A program made the translations under genes and the position numbers. A stretch of DNA of 64,000 nt from Margaritifera margaritifera (Eukaryota > Mollusca > Bivalvia > Unionida > Margaritiferidae), in NCBI GenBank assembly GCA_029931535.1, contig JAQPZY010001419.1, forward strand, positions 1,662,501-1,726,500, in the 5' to 3' direction. The notes below the pieces were generated by a model, which was not told where the DNA came from, searched no databases, and saw nothing but the letters and a program-made list of their open reading frames with translations. Of the stretch, positions 23,071 through 35,309 are shown piece after piece; within the stretch, counting starts at the first letter, position 1; each line of letters opens with the position of its first letter.

Positions 23071-23476
23071 TCACAATTATTTTTTCTATATATTCCCTAC
23101 ATTTGTTTGTCAATACTAAACTTTCCAATGTGCCCAAATGCTAACAAATCATATGTTAATCAAAAGTATCTTCAAAGAGGAACTCATGGTGAAGTTCCTG
23201 TCATAGGTTAACGGTCATTCTTTTTGAGAAGCTGGACTGTAAAAAAAAACGTGCAGTGGGTCACAGATTTAACTTCTGGACCAGCAACAATGCCTCATTA
23301 CTCACTAAGCCCTGTCGCGCCATAATACTCATATTCCAAAGAATAAACAGTTTCCTGTAAATCAATTCCAAGAATGCCGAACTCTAACTAATGCATCTCC
23401 ATGAAAGTGGGAAAAATGCTCCAAAAATAGACACGGACTACATTCGTGGGTACTGACCCGGAAATAACAATTGTGA
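23071..23476 (-). mobile_element. MITE family 1, near-full copy, inverted
   Basis: Reverse complement of the unit at 18561-18995, running from TCACAATTATT to AACAATTGTGA. It is slightly shorter because a segment near the centre is missing. Shared blocks include ACATTTGTTTGTCA, AGGTTAACGGTCATT, TGCCTCATTACTCACT and CCACGAATGTAGTCC-type sequence. Confidence 0.75.
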
Positions 23477-26053
23477 CCTGATTCCTCCTGGGTCATAATT
23501 GACCGTGACTGTATGTCTCCCTCAACTTCAACAATTGGCCCATGTGTTTAGAGAAATCAGATCAATTTAGACAAGAAAACCTACACAGTGTATTTGGTGC
23601 GCTTCAACATTTTCGCGAAACATTGCTTATTGTAGAATCATTGGCAAAGCTTGCTGCAAATCCGATGCTGCCAGCTTTAAAATAAAAAATGCCTAATTTG
23701 CGGTAAGATTTTGCTTCTAATTTCGCTATAAGCAATGTTTAGTGAAAACGATGTAGCACAAAAGTAAAAAGAGTAGAAGCTATCTACCTAAGCTGTTTAT
23801 TTTATTTATTTATTTTTTTTTGTGTTGTTTTAAATTTTTATTTTAAAAAATATTTATGTATTTAATACTTTAAAATAGAGATCGAGATTTGGTGACAGGC
23901 AATGTACCCTTTCCGTTTGGTTTAGATGACATTTCGGACCAATCGTGTTGTGCTGTAGTTTACCAGTTGCGTCTATCTGATGAACACCTCGAACCTAGTT
24001 ATTTTAACTTGGGGTATACTTTACAGCCATGTCGAGTCTGGTTTCTGTTATGCACATTAGGATGAGTACTATTTCTCATTCAAATGTGGATATATGCGCT
24101 AAATCTTGCTGGTGCTTTTGTATGAGATATGTGACGATATTAAAACACGTTACAGAAAAATGGTATGAAATAGGGCAGTGGAACAACATGGCTAAGACAG
24201 GATTTGTATATCAGAAACTACTTGTCTCATGAACGAGTGGCTATTGAAAAGTACTTATCAAGCTGCTCTACAACCACTTTTACAGCGTGTGTTTGATTGG
24301 GGGGGGGGGGGTCGGGGGCGTTCAAAGCTTTGATTTTAGATTTATATAATCATTTGTAAAACACAACTATAAAGTTTTAGCTTTTTCTTTCTCTGTGAAA
24401 AGTATTTTTTTTTTTTTAGATATTTCCTTGAGCTGACAAATAGCTGCAAGTTGATTAGCTACACGTGGAAACCCGAATGTGTTTAAGAACAAAAAAGATA
24501 TATGCATTGAAAGCCAAGAAAGAAACATTCATATTTTTCTTGAATGTCAATTCCATACAATTTTATTATTTCATAGATATTAACTTCATAAATGCAGAAA
24601 ATGTCAATAAAGTTCAGAAGAAAAAAATCATTATTATGGAAATGCAATGCATTTTAGTTCCGACGTGTGAAAATCTGGCGTATCTACCTTGGAGTTCTGC
24701 ACCTCCATGTTGCAGAGGTAAATGTATGAATAGTATGAAAACATACGAGGATCTCCGAATTCTTCCTTGCGTCAGATGGTCGGTTAGTGTTTATTGCAGT
24801 GCTACATACACTACAGCTAAGAATATTATTCATGTGAAATATTTTCAATTTTCAAAAAATTAAACATTTAATCACACTAAACCTCGAGGTATTCTTGCTT
24901 TAGTTTAACTGTGTCTTTTGTTTGCCAAAGCGGATTTAAGTTTAGGAAGATTTCCGATCAGAGTGAAAGTACAAAGATGATTTTGTGATCGCCGGAGCTA
25001 TCACCTGAAAACAGATAATTCGTGCTTTTTCCGGGCGGAAAATCAAGCTCCAGCATAAGATTTGTCTTAGTACTAAGTAAACAGTTTGTTATGTTTGGCA
25101 TGGAAGTACAGTAATCACGAGTTACAACTGCGTAATACTTGTAACCATTGTAATCAAAAGGACTTTGTGACATCACAGTCAGGGTCTAATGGCGGTGGAC
25201 AGAGACATTGATAATAAGGTTATTTATTTTGTATAAATACAAAAAACAATATTCCGTTCTGATGTAGAGATTATATACAATGTGATTCCTATATACTATA
25301 TGTAAGGAATAAAATGCAGCATGGACTTAACACTTTAACTGCAAAGATTAAAACAATATTTTATTTTTAAATGAAATTTGTCTCATTTATTTTTAATAGT
25401 TCTGTCTAGACGTCTAGGCATTTATTTTATACAGTTCGGTCTAGACGTCTAAACACACACATTACTTGATAAGATAACGTACACGACCGAATTAGAGTAT
25501 CGAGGACTAAACTTTGGATGTTTAAGCAATTCAAGATAAGAACTTTAAATATGTGGCTTTTTTTGTTTTTTGTTTTTATTCCTCGTAAATAAGTTAGTTT
25601 ACTTTCACATGCGTGATGCATCCTGAATTCTATCCTGGAAACGAAAAGAAAACGAGCAAGTTAGAGAGAAATATATACAGTATGGAAAGTATAAGGCTTT
25701 ACAGGGTAGCGAGATTGCTATTGTTTGGTGTTGGTTCCTAAGTTCACAACAGACGCATGCTTTTCTTTCAAAACTGTTTCACGTTTACTGCTTGTTTCTC
25801 GAGATAAATACCAACAAGAAACAAGCCGGACAAAGAACACTTCTAGATCCACCTGGTCTGTTTAGACACTCACGCCCACATAAATCCGCCTTCTTACAAA
25901 GCACGTAAATAATAGGCCATTACTTATTTATAGATCTTGAAACAGATCATTAGAGCAGCAACTACTATTAAGAAATAGACATCCATTTGACACCTATCAT
26001 TTACAGAATTAGTTTAATTGAGGTAGATCACGTGGAATACGCGATATAAAAAG
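23477..26053. other. Upstream of the phosphatase gene; no other gene recognised
   Basis: Includes T-rich tracts near 23800 and 24405 and a G run near 24301. A short inverted motif, GTCTAGACGTCTA, occurs twice at 25405-25453. A TATA-like ATATAAAA lies at about 26044, only 10 bp before the start codon at 26054, so its role as a promoter is doubtful. Frames at 24465-24863 (+) and 24958-25176 (-) have no motifs. Confidence 0.45.
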
Positions 26054-26195
26054 ATGTCAAACCTGCCAGGCGCATCCCACGGGATAACTGAAGCCTTTTT
26101 GGAACAATACGCCATGTGTATGTCCACATTGAAATATAAGCCTTCAATGGCTGTATCAGTCAGATTTGTTTTGGATATCATTATATGGTTTGCAG
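26054..26195 (+). CDS. Phosphatase exon 1 (start codon, first membrane helix)
   Basis: ATG at 26054 encodes residues 1-47 and ends in phase 1 at TGCAG|GTAAGA. The C-terminal part is hydrophobic (FVLDIIIWFA) and begins the first membrane segment that continues in exon 2. The start is the first in-frame ATG. Upstream 5' UTR or non-coding exons cannot be seen. Confidence 0.8.
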
Positions 26196-29100
26196 GTAAG
26201 AAACATCAACATATGCATTTTTATTCATTTATTTCATTTATAATGCTATATTACGGTTTGTTTCATCTGTGCTGTCTCATCCCATTTGGGAGTCTATGTC
26301 AAAACTGGGTATTTTCATTATTCGTCGGTTTCGAGTTTGATTTTTGGGCACTGCTTTGGTCGCCAATACATGTTAGGGTACTCTGAATTTCCCAAATGTC
26401 AAACACCTGTAAACCATTGCGTCATTATTTTTATAAACCAAAATTACAAGTACTAGATAGACAACAACTTTCGACTAAGAAACAAACACGTGTTTGCTGA
26501 AACATGAAATTTTTAAAAAGGGTATGGACAAAATTCAAGATTAAACAGGTACTCGTAAACCCCTTTTTTAATTTATCGACCTATCAATAATGTTCAATAT
26601 TAAAATAAATAATTGACGCATAGTTATTTGCAAAAAAAAATTATTCGAATGGTCAAAGTGCGCTAAACTTCCAAAGAGCAGAAAAAAGAAATAATAACGC
26701 ATGGAATTGGACTTGTCTTTGCCCACTGACTAATGACAGACATTTACATGTATTAATTTATAGCAATGTTATACTCCCGAGGTCTATGCAATAACTTAAG
26801 TTAAAAATCTTTGTACTATTTCTCAATATTTATTAAAATAAGTTATCGAAAACTACGCACAAACTTTGCCACAGAAAGAATAATTCATTCTTTGCTTGCA
26901 TCTGCAGTGAAAATATCTCAATCACTGTACCGCATGCCATAAAAATGACGCTTTCATAGGGTTTGCAAACAAATTTTACATGTTTTGGCCTTTTTTCAGA
27001 GTTAAAAGTCAGGAAACTAAATGCGAAAATGATTAGAAAAGAAACCAATGCTTTTACTGAAATCATAGCTACAAATGCATACAATTTTGTAACATAAATT
27101 TCTTTTCTTTTCTATTTTTTCTTTCTTTTTCCTTCTCATTTTGTTTCTTTATTTTTGTTTCAATTTTAATTTGTAAAATGCATGAGTATGGAACCTTGCT
27201 CGTGACAGTATGTAGTTGATTATTTTATCAGCTATGTTACAACCCAGGACGTCACAAGATAACGAGATAGTTTGCGTTTATCGATATAAAGTAAAATTGA
27301 GAGATTATGCGCATTTCTACATCTTCATCATCTACGTTTCCGCAGGGACTCCGTGTGTGTATTCAGTTCCTGTTATATTTGAACATGTAGGTTATAATTT
27401 AGGTCACGACGGATATAATCCATTATAATCTGGGAAGATAACTCTCCAGTTTGGCCGAGTTATAAACTATCGAAATGAGAATCAATACGGGTCAAATCGT
27501 TAAATTGTCAGTGACCAGTGATAGGAGGGGGTGATGTTGGCGAAGAGATTCTTGATTTTCGGGAAAATCAGACCTTATTTTCTTCATTAAATTCTCTGAT
27601 TGGCACAGCTTCTCTGTTTATATCCTGCAGTAAAAGTTTCTCGGAACTTAATTAGAAAATACAATAATATTTTGCATGAAAGAAACTCCAATCCAACAAA
27701 TTTCAACACAGTCTTTAAAATATACTACTATAGCTGCTAGTACTACTACTGGTAATAATAATAATAATAATAATAATCAGTAAGACAGTCTACACTCGAT
27801 AGAATGCCAGCAATTGTTCACATACAAAACTGACGTTACAACGATATTCGTTCAAATACAAAATTGACATTACAACGATATTTACGGTAAAAGGGGATTC
27901 TTAACATGAAAGGAAACGTTGATATTACATTCCGAAAGGTTGCAAGCAGGATTCAGTTTCCTGGTCTGAGGCTTAGGTTCGATTATCAGTGTTTCGATTA
28001 TCAGTGTTTCGATTATCAGTGTTTCGATTATCAGTGTTTCGATTATCAGTGTTTCGATATTTATGTTAGTTAATGCCTTTCTGTCCTTCTGTTTCAAGTA
28101 AATATTAAGGGATGCCATGGAAGTCTGTAAACCGCGGGACATGATTAAGTATAATAAATATAAAGTAGGTATGTTTAGCGTTTTTCCAATTTCAATCCTT
28201 TTTTTTTTTTTTTTACATGGGACGGAGGTTTGGATATTGGGTTTGGTGTGTTTCTTGTTTTGGGGTTTTGTTGTTTAAGGCCATTTTTTTAGCACATTAA
28301 ACTCTATACATGGCGGCCTGTATATTTAGTGGCGGAAGAACCCGGAAAAACCCCGTGAAGAACCACCGACTAACTAGAAGCTACTGGCAAGCTTTCTTAC
28401 ATACCCACGTTGGCCGAGCCGAGACTAGAACCCACGCGGAGAGAGGTGAGATGTCAGTGATCAATAACGACGAGTGCTTTAGATCACTCAACCACCCGGG
28501 TTCGGTTGGAGAATGCGGTGCAACTAATGGGGATAATACTGTAACTGAGATCATATAGAAAAGATCACTTTGCTTGAGGTTCCTAATTTCTAATATTTTC
28601 ATTTTAGGTTTTTAATCAGGGTCATCGCATCTTAATAAATTTTGGTACGACCATGCCTTATCTAATATAATGATTGACGGTGAAATGTTTCCCGTGTTAA
28701 AGAATAACAAACCAGCTATTTCGATCTTGATGCAAAATTTTGTGTATTCTTGTGATTGATGTCAATGTACCCTGATTAATAACTCGGTAATTTTCTACAC
28801 ATCTGAATGTATACATTTAAGGTCTAAAATTTGGTACAGCCATTTCTATAACGCCGTACCACCCGCGACGACCTTTTAATTTTCTTATTTATTTATTTAT
28901 TATTGTTAGTCGGGATACCGGTCATATTGCTATACCTGCAAGGAAATCCAGTTGAAGTGGGGTTTTTCTGTGATGATACCAGTCTAAAGTACCCTTACAG
29001 AAAAAGCACAGTCAGTGATGAAGTATTGTTGGGAACCAGTCTAGGTGGTGTGGTAACTATGGTATGTGGACGAAAAAAGAATGAATTAATGAAACAACAA

Positions 29101-29250
29101 ACGAATAAACAAAATCGAAAATAAACCGAAATATATCTGTCAGCATTATTAACGTCATCGCAATCAATGTAATATTACTTGATGATGTGATGCATGAAAC
29201 ATATTTCAGCTAATCCCACTGTTCTCTTTGTTATTTTTGACAATTTTCCA

Positions 29251-29334
<84 letters not shown>

Positions 29335-30293
29335 CTACAATATTTCTAACATTGAAAGTTTCGCCTTTTTTTATTCCTTTACTTATTTATTCTAAAATGT
29401 CTAACTGGTTTATCCCTAAAATTTAAACTGTGGTTCAAGAAGAGAAAAACTAAATAATATGTTCCAGTGCTTAGAGGCAGACCGATTTTGCGCAGATTTT
29501 CTTTCGTCATGTTTGTGGTGATTTTAATACCGGATAAAGGACACTTTATCGCAGTGATCGCTCCTGGCCGTTTATTTCCCTAATTTTCCCTTGTAAATTA
29601 GTATCTAACCTCTTCCTGAACTTATCGATTATTTTATCCTTTCAAAGAAATTATTTCTTTATGGTCAATCTTCCATATAACAATCAGCGTCAAACTTTGC
29701 ATAGTGTCTGATAGGTGACCCTTGCAGAGTTATGCTAGGGATTTGTGAAACTCTGTCGATATGTACTTAACTCAAATTTTGCAGCATTTTCTAGTCATGC
29801 TTTTTTTTTTTTTTTTCGTAAAATGACCAAATTTACTCACTTTTTCTTAAAGCACTAAACAATTTTAAAATCTTTAATATGTTTAAAGTATATACCAATC
29901 GCAATAAAGTTTAATTTCATTCAGCCACTGAGTCATTTTGTAAAGATAATTTACGCTTTCCGTTTCTGAGTTGTAATAATCAAGTATCGCCAGTACAAAA
30001 TATATTATTGACTGTCCATAATTGAAATGAAAAAATATCGTATTCTTAGCAACATTCTTTTTTTTCTGGCATCATAATAATGACGCAAAATTTTGAACAC
30101 AAAAAAAGAATTAATTTCATTTGGTTCTGTATACAATATTTTGTCTTCTACTTGTTCACAGATTAACAAATTTTATTTTAACTGAATTATTCTTAAAAAT
30201 GAATTTATGTTGGCCACTTGTGTCTGTGAACTTCATATCGATGATTGACAAGGACATTATAGTTGTGAAGATAGCTTGGATAGTATTGTATCC

Positions 30294-30328
<35 letters not shown>

Positions 30329-30762
30329 TCAATTCATTTATTTATTTATTTGGATGGTTATTGTAAGTAAAATCTACTCGACTTTATCTATACATGGGTT
30401 TTTTTTCTGAGTTATTAAGGAAGAGATAAACTACAAGAAAAGAAAGTTAGATTTTTCATGTCTAGCAACTGGAATGCAATTGTATAAACCTTTCGTCAAT
30501 AACATTCCATTTATCTTCTATTTATAGATGGTACTGACAGAATTTCTCCTGTATCTTGATAAAAGAAACAGAACGAGCATTTCGTGGCCAATAACCCATA
30601 TCATGAAACATTTGGGAGTTTTTCTGCTCGGCTTCACAATTAACGAGCTATTCACAATTACCAGTAAACAAAGGGTAGGCCGATTGAGACCACATTTCTT
30701 TGACGTGTGCAAGCCAGATTTTAAGGCCATCAATTGTAGTCAAGGGTACTATCTCTCTCTCT

Positions 30763-30812
<50 letters not shown>

Positions 30813-32677
30813 GCTTTTTTTATTCCCGTTTATGTAATGAAAAAGTGTACAGATGCCATGCTGCCGGTCTGTTAGCGCATGCACACATGGGCCTGTCGAT
30901 TCACGCACAACGTTACAGTGCTCCTCAGAGTAATTATTTAAATCAGCATCCATTGTGGGAAAATCGATAAAAACATGCCATGATATTGTTCTCTCCTAAT
31001 GAATAAAAGTGACAAATATTTTGAAAAAGTTTACACCAGTGTCAAGAAAAAGGGGCAGACAAGATAACATGCAAATAAGCTAAGGTGATTTCCTAAACGT
31101 TATTCGTGACGCATGCGGCCATTGTTGTGTTTTGGTGCGTTTGTATGGTTCGGCCTTAATCTCCGTTCAAATGTTTTGGACATCTTGGCTCAGCTTTATT
31201 CTAACATAATTGTTTTTTTCTTTCCATACTTATTACGCTAATAACCAAGGTTACCTACACATCTAAATTGTAACTCACGGTACCAATACACACCCCAGCG
31301 TGACGTATTTAATTCTATGCAGCCCACCCCAAACTAAGTCGAGGGTGATCAAAACCAAGCGTAGGGTACGTGCTGTTGCTATTCCAGTGTTACTATCAGA
31401 TGATTTCTGCCCAGCCTAAACGATATTCATCTTTAAAAAAAAGTGTATTAGACCCAATTGAAAACCAATAATCTAAACAGCATGTTCACAACCTACGGAA
31501 AGCTAGTCTCACTTCCAAAACCTCTACATCACGTGAGTGCAATAAACACTATTTAGTCCGCAACACTGCGGTTTTCCTAAAACCTGCACAAGCTAAACTG
31601 GACGATCTATTTAGGTCAAGGGTGTCAAACTCATTTGCTATGGCGGGCCAGATTTGATATAAATAATAATAAATAATGAGTCTGGCGGGCCGTATCCGGC
31701 CCGCAGGCCGTATGTTTAACACGCATGATTTAGATTGAGTTAATAAGACATCGTTTTACAGGATAAGGAGCTTTAAAGAACACGCTCGTCATATTAATTT
31801 AAAGTTGATTTTTGGATGGAATGCGCCTTCAAATAATTACTTGTTACTAAGTCATCTATCATATAATAATTTGTGCTCATGTGGTGATATAGAAACAGCA
31901 AAATATGTTCCTTTATAATGTTATAAATATTCCAGTCAAAAAGTACGCATTCTACATGCACTAACTTTTCTTTCCTAAAAATTATAACTGCATAACTTGG
32001 TAACCCAGTATATTCAGAAGGATATAATATAAATCATCAAATTATCCAAATGAATCTCTGTGTTAGCCATTACAATGGAATATATGGAATATTTGTATTG
32101 GCCATTACAATGGAATATATGGAATATTTGTATTGGCCATTACAATGGAATATATGGAATATTTGTATTGGCCATTACAATGGAATATATGGAATATTTG
32201 TATTGGCCATTACAATGGAATATATGGAATATTTGTATTGGCCATTACAATGGCATATATGGAATATTTGTATTGGCCATTACAATGGAATATATGGAAT
32301 ATTTGTATTGGCCATTACAATGGAATATATGGAATATTTGTATTGGCCATTACAATGGAATATATTGAATCTCCGTGTTGGCCACTAGAATGGCATATAC
32401 AGGTAAAGCCACCTTTAAATAACAATTCATATCACACCTGAAAAATTACATGTATAGAATATGATACAAAAGTCAACTACGGTTGGAAAGTAGCAATGGA
32501 TCCCACTGTTCCCAAATTAGCATGACATTTCATTCCCATCTGATTTCACTGCAATATATATTCTTCCAATACATACTAATCTTCAAAGAAGTTTGCAAAA
32601 CCATTCAAACATAGTTATATCTATTTTCATTATACAAGTATATGTAGTACTTGGTTAGAAGATGAATAAAATAAAAA

Positions 32678-32766
<89 letters not shown>

Positions 32767-35231
32767 GCAGTACAGCTGTATCTCCAAAAAAAACCATTGC
32801 ATAACCTATTAACCACAGTGCATTCTCAAAACAAATGTGCAGTATTGTTTAAGGTGAACCATTACAAAAAGTACATTAATTAGTATGAGAAGCATGTATG
32901 CTATTCAAAAATTAAGTCATTTGTAAAATTATATGTTTATAAGATACATTTGGCCGATAGTCACTAGTAAATATTTTCTTGCTAATTTTTTTCACCGGTT
33001 ATTGAAACATTCTAGTTGAAAAGTTTTTTTTTTTAAAATCATAACGATCCTTTTTGCTATGAAGAATCATGTCTAACTGGTAAGGGATAAAAGGTCTGGC
33101 ATTCGTGCATATATTCAATTTTAGATTTAATTTTCTACATAATGACTTTATAGTCTGAATGACACCTAGAAAAGCAAGAAAATTTGTATTAATGCCAAAG
33201 CTTTCAAATTCAAAAAGTCTTCTCCGGAATGCAAATATTTCATTAATATATTTAACGGTATGCAAGAATTTTTTTAAAAATATATGTAACGGTACGCAAG
33301 CATTTTTCAAAATATATTTAACGGTATGCAAGCATTTTATTAATATCTTTAATGGTATGCAAGAATTTCAGGAATATATTTAACGGTATGCAAGCATTTC
33401 AGTAATATATTTAACGGCATGCAAGCATTTCAGTAATATATTTAACATTATGTTCAATCCATTTCTTATATATAATGAGTGCCTTGTTTATTCTTATTAG
33501 TTACTTCATCTACAAGTTTCTTTTCATAAAATCTTTTCATGTTTGAGGTACATTTCATTCTATTAAACGTTTGCAGGGGAATAAAATAAATATCACGCCA
33601 AAACATAATTATCGCATCGTTTGATAATTCAACTCTATATTCGTCTCCTAATATGGCGATCTGTTCTATCTTGCATACGTTGTATTACAACAAATGAACA
33701 AATTTTCTTATAGACTATGAATCCACGTTGTTTGTAAAGATATTATTTAAACTTTTCATTGTATATCATTGATGATCCTCTGTCGTAGATGTTTTGAAAC
33801 AGAATTCATCTTTTAATTCTACTTTTGACTTCCGTACATATGTGAAAAATAGTTCATGCAATATAAATTCGCTAATGAAATTGTACAGGGGATTTGGCAA
33901 GGAGACCAAAAAAGGGTTTAATTGTAAAAACACTAAAGGTCTTTAACCTGTTATTTTACCAACTGGTGTCAGGATTCCTTTTGCCCCATTCTTCAAAAAC
34001 ATTTTTTTTTTATCATTTGTGTTTTATTTTCACACTTTTTATGTACCATTTCATTTGCGGTAACTGAAAACTTGATAACGACACAATAAGCTCAATGACC
34101 CACTATAGCTGTAGCCTATAAAAAAAGGTTACGGAACTGTATAGCCTACCTTCTATCCAGACTGCCTTTGCTTTGGTAATATTGAGTTTCCGGCCTAAAA
34201 TCCTTGTAAAAACAAACTTTTTAATACATCAAAGGACGATTTCAGAGATTCAAAAGATCCATCAAGAACCAAAGTTGTATTATCTGCAGACTGTGAAAGT
34301 ATATATTATGCTTCGTTGAATTTGATACCTTTTATATTGTTATCATTTTCTAATAATATTGTCAACATTTCTGCACATATTAAAAAAGACACCGGTTTTA
34401 TTGAGCCCCGTAGTAAAAAGCCTCTAAACACATTGAACAATTCAGATCTAAAGCCATTTTGATACACTGCTGAAGAGTTAATGCGATAAACAGCGTGTAG
34501 CCACTGACGTATCATTGGTCCAAGATTATGAAAGGTTTGAACATTATGAATAAATTTCCATGAAATAGAATCGAAAGCTTTTTCAAAGTCAATTAAGAAT
34601 AAAATACCCGGTACTTGCAATTCTTCAGAAATATGCATCGTGTCATAAGTAATCAAAATGTTTCAGCAATAGGACTTCCCAAAATAAAGCAACCAGTTTT
34701 ATGATCAGATATCACTCGCTAATGACTTTATTCTTTTTACCATATATCCTAATGCTAATTTGTAGACATTGTTAAGTAATAATATATCCCAACATACGCC
34801 CAACTATCCTCGCCCGACATAAAATCTACTAACCCTAATTATTTCCATGCTGTGCTATTAACAAACCACTTCTAGATAACCTTAATACATACACAGGGTC
34901 GGATTCAGGTTATGAGGGGCCTAGGGCTAATAGGAGGGAAGGGCCTAAGTATGTATTACATATTGCAAAAAAAAATTATTAAACATTTATTTATGTACCT
35001 ATGTAAAAAAAAATTTAAAAATTTGACTCAAGACAAATTCATCAAAGATTATTTCAATATGGAATGGAGGGATTAAATTCAGAGCCAGGTTAAGGTTATG
35101 AGGTGCCTAAGGCTATTAGGAGGGAAAGTCGCTCACTTGTTCCTTCAATATGGAATGGGGGTCTAAAGGAGGGCCTACAAAATATGAGGGCCTAAGACTA
35201 TAACACTATTAGCCCAAGGGTTAATCCGGCC

Positions 35232-35309
<78 letters not shown>

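Larger units (their letters stand above)
26196..28909 (+). other. Phosphatase intron 1
   Basis: About 2.7 kb bounded by GTAAGA and TTAG. It contains an AAT run near 27752, a 15 bp minisatellite at 27981-28055 and a SINE at about 28271-28502. No exon-like sequence is seen inside. Confidence 0.7.

Noticed and set aside
24465..24863. 132-codon + strand frame
   Set aside because: Low-complexity Lys/Ile/Asn composition, with no motif or neighbouring exon.
27882..28142. - strand frame with IIETL repeats
   Set aside because: Translation of the 15 bp minisatellite and the adjoining sequence.
28199..28502. Functional tRNA gene
   Set aside because: A and B box-like blocks are present, but the cloverleaf cannot be formed and the sequence continues into a shared SINE body.
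32050..32441. Three overlapping open frames of about 100 codons
   Set aside because: They are produced by the 35 bp minisatellite, whose period makes every frame open. There is no coding character.
32050..33450. CRISPR-like spaced repeats
   Set aside because: Units are directly contiguous without unique spacers, and the setting is a eukaryotic intron.
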